A DNA stretch of 39,052 nt from Longibacter sp051155795 (GTDB lineage Bacteria > Bacteroidota > Rhodothermia > Rhodothermales > Salinibacteraceae), in contig NZ_DAXETW010000104.1 in NCBI RefSeq assembly GCF_051155795.1, positions 1 through 39,052 on the forward strand, in the 5' to 3' direction. This document shows, piece by piece, positions 1-8,921 of the stretch; the first letter of the stretch is position 1; each line of letters starts with the position of its first letter. The notes below the pieces were generated by a model. It did no database searches. It had not been told where the DNA came from and saw only the letters and a program-made list of their open reading frames with translations. Both the position numbers and the translations under genes were made by a program.

Positions 1-127
1 AGGTACCGAAGACTCGATTTCGGGAGAAGGCGCACGGGAGTGGTAGATCGAAGAGCGAACGTAGAAAGGTGCCGTTCTGCCGACGGAACGCGGGCCGACA
101 AACGGGGGCGGTATCACACGAGGAGCG

Positions 128-865
128 TCACCCCTCCACGAAATCCGGTACGCCGGCCTCCAGCTTTCCGCCGTGGAGCGTCAGGCACCGGTCGGCCTCG
201 TCGATGAGCGTCCGGTCGTGCGTGGCGATGAGGATCGTCTTGCCGTAGTCCCGCACGAGCTCGGTCAGCACATCCATCACCTGCTGGCCGGTTTCGTAAT
301 CCAGGTTGCCGGTCGGTTCGTCCGCCAGGATCAACAGCGGGTTCGCCGATAGGGCCCGGGCCAGGGCAACGCGTTGCTGCTCCCCGCCTGAGAGCAGGTC
401 CGGGAAGCTGTCTTTACGGTCGGCCAGGCCGACCCGATCCAGGACCTCGAGCGCGCGGGCTTCCTCATCGCGGCGCCCGGACAGCTCGAGCGGAAGGGTG
501 ATGTTTTCCGCGACCGTGAGCGTCGAGATGAGATTGAACGACTGAAAGATGAAGCCGATGTTTTCCCGGCGAAAGAGGGTGCGGTCCGTTTCGGACAGCC
601 GCGTCAGGTCCGTATCGCCGATCACGACGCGCCCGCTCGTTGGAAGGTCGATGCCGCTGATGAGGTTGAGCAGCGTGCTCTTTCCGGCACCGCTCCGTCC
701 CATGAGCACAACGAACTCGCCGGGTTGTATCTCTGCGTTCAGGTTGTCCAGAACCGTGCGTTCGTGTTCACCTTCGCGAAACGACTTGGTGATCCCTTCA
801 AGAGAAACCAGACCGTCGTACGGGGGAAACTCCGGGTCGGAGCTAGAAGAAGGGGGGCGGGCCAT
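128..865 (-). CDS. ABC transporter ATP-binding protein, LolD/MacB type
   Basis: This is the nucleotide-binding subunit of an ABC transporter of the LolD/MacB/FtsE class, which powers lipoprotein release or efflux through a partner permease at the inner membrane. The 245-residue protein shows Walker A GRSGAGKST (about 56-64), a Q-loop at FQSFNL (about 108), the signature LSGGEQQ (about 158-164), Walker B ILADEP with the family-typical TGNLD after it (about 179-189) and the H-loop His (about 216). A loose Pro/Ser-rich stretch of about 15 residues precedes the domain, so the true start may lie slightly downstream. The permease would be expected downstream, towards position 1, but only 127 bases remain and no start is convincing. 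The class is firm; the substrate is not known from sequence. Confidence 0.93.
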   Translation of the reverse strand: MARPPSSSSDPEFPPYDGLVSLEGITKSFREGEHERTVLDNLNAEIQPGEFVVLMGRSGAGKSTLLNLISGIDLPTSGRVVIGDTDLTRLSETDRTLFRRENIGFIFQSFNLISTLTVAENITLPLELSGRRDEEARALEVLDRVGLADRKDSFPDLLSGGEQQRVALARALSANPLLILADEPTGNLDYETGQQVMDVLTELVRDYGKTILIATHDRTLIDEADRCLTLHGGKLEAGVPDFVEG

Positions 866-1091
866 TGTGGGATGCGACGTGCGGGGTGAGAGTCGGTGCG
901 TGGCTGAACTTCAGGTGCAGCGCACGGGTTCGATCGGAGCGTGCCTGCGAAGCATCGATTGGACCGCGCGCTACCGGGCTTGTTCGCAGCGACGCCGGCC
1001 TGCCACCCGACACAGAATGGAAGTCCCGACATTGTAACCAGCGTCAAACTTACGCGGAGCCGCTGTTCTCTTTTCCTTTCCCTTCGACGCC

Positions 1092-2498
1092 ATGTCCTAC
1101 GCTGCCGGGTTCGAAAGTCTCAAACGCGAAGCAACCGTTGGCGCCCTTCCGATCGAAGGATCGATGCCTCGGTGGTTGAGCGGCACCCTGATTCGCAACG
1201 GGCCCGCCCAGTTCGAGGTCGGCACGGATGCCTACAATCACTGGTTCGACGGCCTCGCGATGCTCCACGCCTTCCAGGTTGCCGACGGAGAGGTGTCCTA
1301 CCGAAACCGATTCCTGGAGTCCCGGTCGCGAACCGAAGCGCTGGAGCGCGGCCAGATTTCGCGTGCAGAGTTTGCAACGGACCCGTGTCGATCGATTTTT
1401 CGACGCGTCATGTCCATCTTCCGCCCGCGGCTGACGGACAATGCCTGCATCAACATCGCAAAGCTGGCCGGCGACTGGGTGGCCATGACGGAAACGCCGC
1501 TGCCGGTCGCGTTTGATCCGGAGACGCTGGACACCGCCGGCGTGACCGACTTTGCGGATGACCTCGACGTGCAGACGATGACGGCCCATCCGCACATCCA
1601 TCCGGATACAGGGCAAATGACCACGTACGGTGCGTCGTTCGGTCGGTCGTGCCGGTACCATGTTTGCGCCGTCGACCCGGGGAGCCGCCGGCGGGACGTC
1701 CGTGCGACCTTGCCCGTCGATCGGCCGAGCTACATGCACAGCTTCGGTCTCACGGAACGATACGCGATCCTCTCGGAATGGCCGCTGCGCGTGGACCCGC
1801 TGGACATGCTGCTTGAGGGCAAGCCGTTCATCGAAAACTACGAGTGGTCGGCGCAGGAGCCAACGCGCTTTCGGGTCGTCCGCCTCTCCGATGGCGAGGA
1901 AGTCACGCAGGTCGAAGCGCCACCGGCGTTCGCCTTTCATCACGTCAATTCGTTTGAGCAGGGAGACGCCATCGTGTGCGACATTGTGACGTACGACGAT
2001 GCCAGCATCATCGATGAGCTGTACCTCCAACGGCTGCGGTCGGATGAGCCCACACCTGCGGTCGGTACCCTGCATCGATATCGCCTGCCGCTCGGGGGCT
2101 CCGCGTCTCCTGTGAAGCCGGAGCCTCTGTCGGAGACGCGGCTGGAGTTGCCCCGCGTTCACGATCAGCGCGTCGAGGGCCGGCCGTACCGGTTCGTGTA
2201 CGGCGTCGGAGCGCGCGAGGCCGGCAACTTCACCGATCAGCTCGTCAAGATCGACGTCGAGAGCGGCGCGTCCCGGATGTGGCGGGAGTCGGGGACGTAT
2301 CCCGGTGAGCCCGTCTTCGTCCCGTCCCCCACCGGAGGCGCGGAAGATGAGGGATGCATCCTGTCGGTTGTGCTCGACCCAAATCAGGATCGGTCCTTCT
2401 TGCTGGTCCTGGACGCAGAGACCTTTTCCGAGCAGGCGCGAGCACCGGTGCCCCACGCCATTCCCTTCGGCTTCCACGGGCAGTTTCTCGGCACCTGA
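1092..2498 (+). CDS. Carotenoid oxygenase family protein
   Basis: This is a non-haem iron dioxygenase that cleaves carotenoid or apocarotenoid double bonds (RPE65/ACO/CCD family); one possible product is retinal for a rhodopsin. At 468 residues it has the usual length. The family's N-terminal motif is present (GTLIRNGPAQFEV, about 31-43), followed by HWFDGLAMLH. Four iron-binding His candidates are placed as in the family: H166 in TAHPHIHPD, H216 in MHSFGL, H283/H284 in FHHVNSFE, and H462 in the C-terminal FHGQF. The gene is monocistronic and divergent from the ABC ATPase, with about 225 bases between them. The family is secure. Whether it acts on beta-carotene, apocarotenals or another polyene cannot be told from sequence. 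Confidence 0.93.
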   Translation: MSYAAGFESLKREATVGALPIEGSMPRWLSGTLIRNGPAQFEVGTDAYNHWFDGLAMLHAFQVADGEVSYRNRFLESRSRTEALERGQISRAEFATDPCRSIFRRVMSIFRPRLTDNACINIAKLAGDWVAMTETPLPVAFDPETLDTAGVTDFADDLDVQTMTAHPHIHPDTGQMTTYGASFGRSCRYHVCAVDPGSRRRDVRATLPVDRPSYMHSFGLTERYAILSEWPLRVDPLDMLLEGKPFIENYEWSAQEPTRFRVVRLSDGEEVTQVEAPPAFAFHHVNSFEQGDAIVCDIVTYDDASIIDELYLQRLRSDEPTPAVGTLHRYRLPLGGSASPVKPEPLSETRLELPRVHDQRVEGRPYRFVYGVGAREAGNFTDQLVKIDVESGASRMWRESGTYPGEPVFVPSPTGGAEDEGCILSVVLDPNQDRSFLLVLDAETFSEQARAPVPHAIPFGFHGQFLGT

Positions 2499-2540
2499 TG
2501 GCCGGCGCGACCGGATCGCGTGATGCGGGCTGTGCGAGCA

Positions 2541-2575
2541 AACAGAAAGGGACGCCGTCCATCGGACGACGTCCC
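2541..2575 (-). terminator. Intrinsic terminator for the minus-strand YjbQ-like gene
   Basis: A hairpin with arms GGGACGCCGTCC and GGACGACGTCCC (2549-2560 and 2564-2575) has one C/A mismatch and a 3-nt loop. Read on the minus strand it is followed by a T-rich tract (TTTCTGTTT, complement of 2541-2549). It lies between two convergent genes. The T-tract favours termination of the minus-strand transcript, though the hairpin may act weakly in both directions. Confidence 0.7.
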
Positions 2576-2606
2576 GTGTCTACGTTGCCTGTCTTCGCTA
2601 TTGTCT

Positions 2607-3683
2607 CTACTCGAATCGCGTCAGTTTCACCTTCAGACGGCGGGCCTGCGGCTCTGACTTACGCCACTGAACGAGGATGGGGCTTTGGTACCGACCCTGA
2701 ACGATCGTGCCTTCGCCATTTCGCTCATCTTCCGTCACGAGGAGGCTGACCGAGCGCTTCATTCGGAGGAAACGTTCGGCGGGGACAGCGAAGCACTTAT
2801 CGATGACCCGTTCCACGAGCGACTCAGAGAGGCCGAGCGTGTCAAGTACCCGGTTGACGAGACGAACCAGGTCGTACTTGGCGTAATTCTTCACCTTGCC
2901 GGGGACGGCGCCCGGGTCCCGGAGCATGTTGCGGCCTTTCCGCGCCATGAAGCGGAGCGGGTCGCGCAGCACCTCTGCCAGGTCGTGCTTCATCAGAAGC
3001 GTTTCGTACTCGTTGACCGTCAGGCCCGCGTGCGTTTCGTCTGTTGCGAGGTCGATATGAACGCGCCCCCGGCGAATGCCGTGCTCGGCGAGAAGTTCGT
3101 GGAGTTCATCGAACACGCCGAGGCGAGGATCACGGAGGCTGATCGAGTCGATCGGGTGGGTCGATACCGGCACGACGATCTCCGTTTCTTTGACCAGTCG
3201 CTCGTCGTTGTATCCGAGAACGGTCGTGGTGCGTTCGCGCCGGTCCTGGTTGTCCTTGTTGACGCCGTCCAGGTCGATGAAAAAGACGGGGCGCGACGGG
3301 TCGCTCGGGTAGGTGACACAGTTCTCGAGCCCCGAGCTGATAAACGTCAGATGCGAATCAGCATTGCGGGGCTCGTTTTGTCGCTGCGCCGGACTCAGCT
3401 CCCGGCGAAGATGCATCTGGTCGTGGCGGTACTCGGCGCCGAACGGGAAGAGTTCCTGGAACGGCTCCAGGAACTGGTGGACCGAGTCATCGCTCTGGCC
3501 GAGCCGGTTGCAAATCGTCTCCTCGAGAAAGCCGGCCGTGGTATGATGCGAGCAGTAGAGCGCTCGCTGGTACTCCGCCAGGAAGTCGGTCGAGATGTCC
3601 CGAACGCGCTTGTTGACGTCGATCACGTCAACGCGGCGCTCCGGGCGGAGCTGAATCGTAAGTTCGGTGGGGGTGGATGCCAT
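2607..3683 (-). CDS. Tandem YjbQ/UPF0047-like domain protein with helical insertion
   Basis: The 358-residue protein resembles two copies of the YjbQ (UPF0047) fold, normally a single domain of about 135-140 residues. Copy 1 (about 18-160) has the hallmark HHTTAGFLEE (46-55), then YRHDQMHLRR, NADSHL and an FFIDLDG stretch where YjbQ proteins have the strand near their C-terminal active site. Copy 2 starts near 165: THAGLTVNEYETLL (217-230) corresponds to the HTTAxLTxNE motif but lacks the adjacent His. It is interrupted by about 80 mostly helical, basic residues (about 240-318) before a last strand pair, TIVQGRYQSPILVQW (about 326-340). The start ATG at 3683 is chosen because upstream codons look non-coding. 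The pairing of domains is my own alignment by eye. Secondary thiamine-phosphate synthase activity is known for some relatives but is not established here. Confidence 0.75.
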   Translation of the reverse strand: MASTPTELTIQLRPERRVDVIDVNKRVRDISTDFLAEYQRALYCSHHTTAGFLEETICNRLGQSDDSVHQFLEPFQELFPFGAEYRHDQMHLRRELSPAQRQNEPRNADSHLTFISSGLENCVTYPSDPSRPVFFIDLDGVNKDNQDRRERTTTVLGYNDERLVKETEIVVPVSTHPIDSISLRDPRLGVFDELHELLAEHGIRRGRVHIDLATDETHAGLTVNEYETLLMKHDLAEVLRDPLRFMARKGRNMLRDPGAVPGKVKNYAKYDLVRLVNRVLDTLGLSESLVERVIDKCFAVPAERFLRMKRSVSLLVTEDERNGEGTIVQGRYQSPILVQWRKSEPQARRLKVKLTRFE

Positions 3684-4348
3684 AGCATCACGATTCTGAC
3701 GACAAGAGTCCGGCCTCGCCCGTCCGCACATGCAGGTGGTGAGGTGCGGCCACGAGACTAGGGAAGTTGGGTGGAGCCCACAAGGGGGCGTCGCCGTCCT
3801 TCCCGCGTCGCCGTGCAGGTAGCTGGCACAACGAGACGGTCGGCGAGGAGAACGGACCGATGAGCAGGGCGAACGCACCCGTCTGGGTGACCGGCCGGTA
3901 GTCGAACCATGCTGCGAACCGGGGGACCCGGGACGCGCTACACGTCTGACGCCGACTTGTGCCGTGCATCAAAATCCGTCCGATGTACAGGTGATACGCG
4001 GGGCAGTTCCAATCCCGCTTTGCGTCAAAAGATGAGGGCGAGCAGGGTAAGATGCGACGCTGCAATGTAATTTATGCGTACGCGATCACGGGGTCGGCGG
4101 TGTCCCTTTTGGCGCACCGCTGGACGGCCCGGTTCGTCCCTTTGAGCGGGCGCAACCGGCCGTGCGATCCTCGATCCGTCACAGGTGAACCGTCCCTACA
4201 GGTGGACCTACCCTATCGTGGCGAAGCAACGACCGGAACATCGTCTTCGGGCTGCATTGAAAATTGATCGCGCGCCGGCGTTCCCTTGCCGTCGTAACGG
4301 CGTATTCCGCCGCCGAGTCGAACGCGTGCGTGCCGGGCCCGGAGAACC
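3684..4348. other. 665-base stretch without a convincing gene
   Basis: This gap lies between the YjbQ-like gene (starting at 3683, minus) and the 3' end of xseA (4349, minus). It must hold the promoter of the former. Short open frames occur on both strands but none has domain signatures or a natural start. I looked for xseB (exonuclease VII small subunit), which often follows xseA, and did not find it. A T-loop-like string near 3900 does not fold into a tRNA. Confidence 0.5.
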
Positions 4349-5653
4349 TCATGCGCCGGTGTCGTCCACGATGTCGGCAGTTCGATGGCCGTCTGCGAGG
4401 CGCAGACGAACGCGATCGCCCGGGGACAGGCTCGCTGCCGTCCGAACGATGTCACCGTCTCGCTCTACCATGGCGTACCCGCGACGAAGCGGCGCTTCCG
4501 GATGTGCGGCATGGAGCCGGTCCTGAAGACGTTCGACCTGATGCCGCCGGTCCTCGACGAGGCGCCGGGCCGAGCGGTGCAACTGCTCCACGGCACCGTC
4601 GAGTCGCTGTTGCATGTCTCGCAGTCGTCGAATCGGTTCGTGGAACGCGCGCGAGTCGACCAGGTGGCGGACGCGCCGGCGTGCGTCCTGGATCGGACGC
4701 GTTGTCGCATCGCGCAGTCGGTCGACCAGTCCGCGGACCTGAAGCTCCAGGTCGCGCCGATCCGGGACGGCGATCTCGGCTGCCATGGAGGGCGTAGCGG
4801 CCCGCTTGTCGGCGACGAAGTCCGCGATCGACACGTCCGTTTCGTGTCCAACGGCGCTAATGATCGGAATGTCGCTGTCGGCCATCGTGCGGGCGACGAT
4901 CTCTTCATTGAATGCCCAGAGGTCTTCCGCGGAGCCTCCACCGCGCCCGATGATCAGCACGTCGACGCGTTGGTCGCCGTCCGCCGGTACCGCGTTGAAA
5001 CGGGCGATGGCATTGGCGATAGCTTTCGGAGCGTCGATGCCCTGGACCGGAACCGGGCAGAGGATGACCTCTGCTGCCGGAAAGCGGCGTTCCAGTACCG
5101 ATAGAACGTCCTGCAACGCCGCGCCCTCCCCGGAGGTGGCGACGCCGATGCGTCGGGGAAACGTGGGGAGCGGCTTCTTTCGGTCACGGTCAAACAGGCC
5201 TTCTTCCTTCAGCTTTCGCTTCAGGCGCTCGAAGGCCTCTTGCTGCGCCCCCTTCCCGGCGCGGCGCATCGAGTTGACCAGGATCTGAAGGTCCCCCCGG
5301 CGCTCGTAGACCGAGGCCTTTCCCGTCACCTGCACAAGGAGTCCATCTTCCGGTTCGAAGTAGATGTGCTGTGTCAGGTATCGCCACATCACGCACCGGA
5401 TCTGTGCGTCATCGTCCTTGAGCGTAAAATAGCAGTGCCCGGATGCCGCCCGTTTGAAGTTCGACAGCTCCCCCTCTACCCGGATGTCCCCATAGTGCTT
5501 CTCGACCAGCGAGCTGAGGCCCTCCGTAAGCTCGGTGACGGAAAGAACCGCCTCCTTTTCCGGGGGGGAGGCGTCCTGTTCGGACGAACGGTCCTCGTTG
5601 GACGCACTGGACGGGGCGTCAAGTCCTGCGGAAGAAAAGAGGTCGGAGGCCAC
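4349..5653 (-). CDS. xseA: Exodeoxyribonuclease VII large subunit
   Basis: This is the catalytic large subunit of exonuclease VII, which degrades single-stranded DNA to oligonucleotides in the cytoplasm. It has the N-terminal OB-fold (SVTELTEGL, then IRVEGELSNF and SGHCYFTLKD), the XseA core (RRIGVATSGEGAALQDVL; DVLIIGRGGGSAEDLWAFN; IISAVGHETDVSIADFVAD, RAATPSMAAE) and the long Arg-rich coiled-coil tail ending in LRRGYAMV. The frame stays open up to a GTG at 5794, but that extra 47-residue leader is His/Arg-rich and unlike the family. I therefore prefer the GTG at 5653, giving about 434 residues; even this leaves about 37 acidic, Ser-rich residues before the OB-fold. xseB is not adjacent. Confidence 0.9.
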   Translation of the reverse strand: MASDLFSSAGLDAPSSASNEDRSSEQDASPPEKEAVLSVTELTEGLSSLVEKHYGDIRVEGELSNFKRAASGHCYFTLKDDDAQIRCVMWRYLTQHIYFEPEDGLLVQVTGKASVYERRGDLQILVNSMRRAGKGAQQEAFERLKRKLKEEGLFDRDRKKPLPTFPRRIGVATSGEGAALQDVLSVLERRFPAAEVILCPVPVQGIDAPKAIANAIARFNAVPADGDQRVDVLIIGRGGGSAEDLWAFNEEIVARTMADSDIPIISAVGHETDVSIADFVADKRAATPSMAAEIAVPDRRDLELQVRGLVDRLRDATTRPIQDARRRVRHLVDSRAFHEPIRRLRDMQQRLDGAVEQLHRSARRLVEDRRHQVERLQDRLHAAHPEAPLRRGYAMVERDGDIVRTAASLSPGDRVRLRLADGHRTADIVDDTGA

Positions 5654-5824
5654 GAGGCGGACGGATGGAAAAAGGCGGAAGAGACGACGAGGGGACCGAA
5701 ACGTGCCAAATCCGTCGCCCAATGTCCAGCCACCTTCATCCCTGTGTACGTGACGATGACGGGAGATCTGCCCGGCGTGTCGCAAGGTCGTCACATTTGA
5801 GCGTGCATTTATCTTAATCTTTTC

Positions 5825-5853
5825 TTGAAATGTGGTTCACGACACATTAACAT
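5825..5853 (+). promoter_or_regulatory. Sigma-70-like promoter ahead of susC
   Basis: TTGAAA (5825-5830) and TAACAT (5848-5853) are separated by exactly 17 bases, matching 5 of 6 and 4 of 6 of the sigma-70 consensus. The surrounding 60 bases are noticeably AT-rich against a GC-rich background. The SusC-family start codon lies about 84 bases downstream, leaving an untranslated leader of about 75 bases. Bacteroidota often use a different -33/-7 promoter, so this is a candidate rather than a mapped start. Confidence 0.55.
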
Positions 5854-5936
5854 CTGTTGTTCGCCTGGTGCCCTGCCGGGTCCGAGGCGGCGCGTGAAAT
5901 TTCTTCGTCTCCATCCCATAGCTTCCCCGATGCAGC

Positions 5937-8870
5937 ATGGCACATTACCGATACCAGATCTGGACCGGTGTCTTCATCTTGCTGCTGTGCGTGGCGACCG
6001 CGCCGCAGGCCTGGGCGCAGCGCGCCGTCAGCGGGCAGGTGATTGACGCTGAAACGAGTGAAACGATTCCGGGCGTTAACGTGCGGGTCGAGGGAACGAC
6101 AACCGGTACGACCACCGGGCCGGAGGGTCGCTTCGAGATTCGCGTTCCGGCTGACCGCAACGCTCTGCTGTTTACGTTCGTCGGTTATCGCAACAAAACC
6201 GTGGAACTGGGGCCGGATGAATCCGAACTGACGGTGCAGTTGGAGCCCGACGTCCTCGGTCTCGATGAGGTCGTTGTGACGGGGCTTGCGACCAGCGTCA
6301 AGAAGCGCAACCTGGCAAACTCCGTCGGAACGATTCAGCAGGAAGATCTCGTCCCGGTGCCCGCGCAGACCCTTGAACGTGCGTTGAGCGGGAAGATTGC
6401 GGGTCTGTCCGTAAGCCAGAACACCGGTGCTCCCGGCGGTGGCATCAACGTGAACCTTCGGGGGACGTCCACCATCACCGGATCGACGCAGCCGCTGTAC
6501 GTCGTGGATGGAGTGATCCTCGACAACTCCGCCATCCAGCCGGGTCTCGACTTCGTGTCGGCGGCGGCCGGGGCGGGGAGCGACCGACCGCAGGGCCAGC
6601 CGACCAACCGGATTGCTGACATCAACCCCAACGATATTCAGTCGATCGAGGTGCTGAAGGGGGCGAGTGCGGCTGCCATCTACGGGGCGAAGGCGACAAA
6701 CGGCGTGGTCATCATCACAACCAAGCGCGGCCAGGCCGGCGACACCCGGATCAACTTCACCCAGCAAACCGGCGTCAATAGCATTCTCAACGAGATTGGG
6801 ACGCGCGATTTCCGGAACGCGGACAATCTGGATCCGGACGTTCAGGCGCAGGTCGACGAGAATGGATTCATCGACTACGAGGATCTGGTGTATGGCCGAG
6901 AGGGCCTCACCAGCGAAACGACGCTCAGTCTATCCGGCGGGGATGAGGACACCCGGTATTACGTGAGCGGACTCTCGCTGACGGAGAACGGTATTGTCGA
7001 AAATACAGGATACGACAAGTATTCCGCACGCGTGAATGTGGAGCAGAATTTCGGCGACCGGGTTCGCTTCCAGCTCAATACGTCGTTTACGCGATCGGAG
7101 TCGGATCGAAGCATCACCGGGAATGAAAACCAGGGCGCCACGACGCTCGGCTTCTCCGTCGCGTTCACACCAAGCTATGCCGACATCCGTCAGAATGAGG
7201 ATGGCACCTTCCCGGAAGGTCCGGCGGGCTCGAATCCGCTGCAGACGGTGCAGCTGCTGAAAAACAACGAGGTCTCCTATCGTGGCATCGTGGCCGGGCT
7301 CGTGAACGTCAACCTGTTCCAGACCGACTCGCAGAACCTCGACCTGGTCGTGCGTGGCGGTTCGGATGTGTACTCGCTGACGAACGAGATCGTGTCGCCG
7401 CCGGAGCTTCAATTCGAGCAGAACAAAGCGCTGTCCGTCCGCGGCGTCTCTGTGGCTGGTGAAACGACGAGTCTTAGCACAAACATCTGGACGAATCTTG
7501 TCCACCAAGCCGCCCTGCGAGACGGGCTTAACTTCACGACGACGGCCGGCTTTCAGTACGAGACTCGCGACATCGACAACGTGCAGGCGCTCGCCGAGGG
7601 CCTGGTAAGCACGCAGGAGAATATCGATCAGGCGACCAGTCTTCGTGGCTTCGAGGACGTCCTGAAGCAGCGAGAAATTGGCCTCTTCATTCAAGAAGAA
7701 GCCGACATCAACGAGAAGTTTTTCTTGACCGCCGGGGTGCGTGCGGATGCAAGCAGCCGGGTCGGGGATACGGACCAACTCTTCCTGTACCCGAAATTCT
7801 CGGGGTCCGTACAGCTGGCAAGCTTCGACTTCTGGGAGCCGCTTACGTCCGCCCTGCCACAGTTCAAACTGCGTGCTGCTTTCGGTCGCACGGGCAACCT
7901 GCCGGATGCGCAGGCCAAGTACACCTCGTTGGTGCCGGAAAACATCGGGGGCGTCGGCGGGGTGCTGGTCCCGACGCGCCGCGGTAATCCGGAGATCGAC
8001 CCGGAGACGACGCAGGAGATCGAGGGCGGCATCGATCTGGCGTTCTTCAACGAACGGGGAACGCTTGAACTGACGTACTACCGGCAGAATATCGAAGACC
8101 TCATTCTCGAGAACCAGCTGCCGACATCGTCCGGTTTCGCGACTGAGTTCATCAACGCCGGGGACATGCGCACCAGCGGGATCGAGGTGTTCCTCAACGT
8201 GATCCCGATCAACACATCGAATTTCAACTGGCAGTCGACGGTGACCTTCGCCCGTGACCGGTCCGAAATCACGCGGCTCGCGGTGGATCCCTTCCAGGTC
8301 GGTGGTTTCTCGCTCGGACTCGGCCAGTTCCGGATCGAAGAGGGCCTTTCGCCAACGACGATCGTTGGGCTCGATGAAGAAGGAAACCTGACCCGGTACG
8401 GCAACTCCAATGCAAACTTCCAGATGGGTTTCAACAACCGCGTGTCGGCCTACGGTGTCGAGTTGTCGATGCTCTGGGACTGGAAGGACGGCGGAGACGT
8501 CATTAACCTTGGCAAGCTCATAACGGACCTGGCCGGCACAACGCCCGATCTCAACACAGAGGCCGGTCGCGCCCGGGCCAACGGTGCGGGGGGGACGGGC
8601 CGGTATGTGGAAGACGGGTCCTACGTGAAACTGCGCGAGCTCAGCCTCACCTACAGCCTGCCCCGATCGCTGCTGGATGGTTGGTTCAACGGCTCCGTCC
8701 GGAACGCGAACGTGGGTATCGGCGGCCGCAACCTGTTGATGTTCACGCCCTACGACGGCTATGATCCAGAAGTCAGCCAGTTCGGTAACGTGGCGGTCGG
8801 CCGTGCGGTCGACGTGATCCCCTTCCCGTCGTCGCGAAACGTGTACTTCAAAGTCGGGCTCGGCTTTTAG
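5937..8870 (+). CDS. SusC/RagA family TonB-linked outer membrane protein
   Basis: This is a TonB-dependent outer-membrane transporter of the SusC/RagA type, which imports glycans, peptides or other large nutrients together with its SusD lipoprotein lid. The 977-residue protein begins with a signal peptide (hydrophobic 10-22, cleavage after AWAQ near 28). A carboxypeptidase-regulatory-like domain follows (VSGQVIDAETSETIPGVNV, then EGRF and FTFVGYRNKTVEL). Next comes the plug domain, with LERALSGKIAGLSV, GINVNLRGTST, PLYVVDGVILDNS and IEVLKGASAAAIYGAKATNG, and then the long beta-barrel ending in an aromatic residue (VYFKVGLGF). The susD partner starts 51 bases downstream. No sugar hydrolase, sensor or sigma/anti-sigma pair is adjacent, so the substrate is open. 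Confidence 0.96.
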   Translation: MAHYRYQIWTGVFILLLCVATAPQAWAQRAVSGQVIDAETSETIPGVNVRVEGTTTGTTTGPEGRFEIRVPADRNALLFTFVGYRNKTVELGPDESELTVQLEPDVLGLDEVVVTGLATSVKKRNLANSVGTIQQEDLVPVPAQTLERALSGKIAGLSVSQNTGAPGGGINVNLRGTSTITGSTQPLYVVDGVILDNSAIQPGLDFVSAAAGAGSDRPQGQPTNRIADINPNDIQSIEVLKGASAAAIYGAKATNGVVIITTKRGQAGDTRINFTQQTGVNSILNEIGTRDFRNADNLDPDVQAQVDENGFIDYEDLVYGREGLTSETTLSLSGGDEDTRYYVSGLSLTENGIVENTGYDKYSARVNVEQNFGDRVRFQLNTSFTRSESDRSITGNENQGATTLGFSVAFTPSYADIRQNEDGTFPEGPAGSNPLQTVQLLKNNEVSYRGIVAGLVNVNLFQTDSQNLDLVVRGGSDVYSLTNEIVSPPELQFEQNKALSVRGVSVAGETTSLSTNIWTNLVHQAALRDGLNFTTTAGFQYETRDIDNVQALAEGLVSTQENIDQATSLRGFEDVLKQREIGLFIQEEADINEKFFLTAGVRADASSRVGDTDQLFLYPKFSGSVQLASFDFWEPLTSALPQFKLRAAFGRTGNLPDAQAKYTSLVPENIGGVGGVLVPTRRGNPEIDPETTQEIEGGIDLAFFNERGTLELTYYRQNIEDLILENQLPTSSGFATEFINAGDMRTSGIEVFLNVIPINTSNFNWQSTVTFARDRSEITRLAVDPFQVGGFSLGLGQFRIEEGLSPTTIVGLDEEGNLTRYGNSNANFQMGFNNRVSAYGVELSMLWDWKDGGDVINLGKLITDLAGTTPDLNTEAGRARANGAGGTGRYVEDGSYVKLRELSLTYSLPRSLLDGWFNGSVRNANVGIGGRNLLMFTPYDGYDPEVSQFGNVAVGRAVDVIPFPSSRNVYFKVGLGF

Positions 8871-8921
8871 CCATCGCTCCCGTCCACCGTTCTCCCCTGC
8901 CCGACGCAACCGAACCGACCG

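Noticed and set aside
2685..3761. 358-codon plus-strand open frame opposite the YjbQ-like gene
   Set aside because: It is a mirror of the real minus-strand gene in GC-rich DNA, with no family motif.
3880..3960. T-loop-like TTCGACT string on the minus strand, possible tRNA
   Set aside because: The flanking bases do not pair as a T-stem and no acceptor or anticodon arm can be folded.
5654..5794. Extended N-terminus of XseA from GTG 5794
   Set aside because: The leader is His/Arg-rich and unlike any XseA; the OB-fold begins far downstream.
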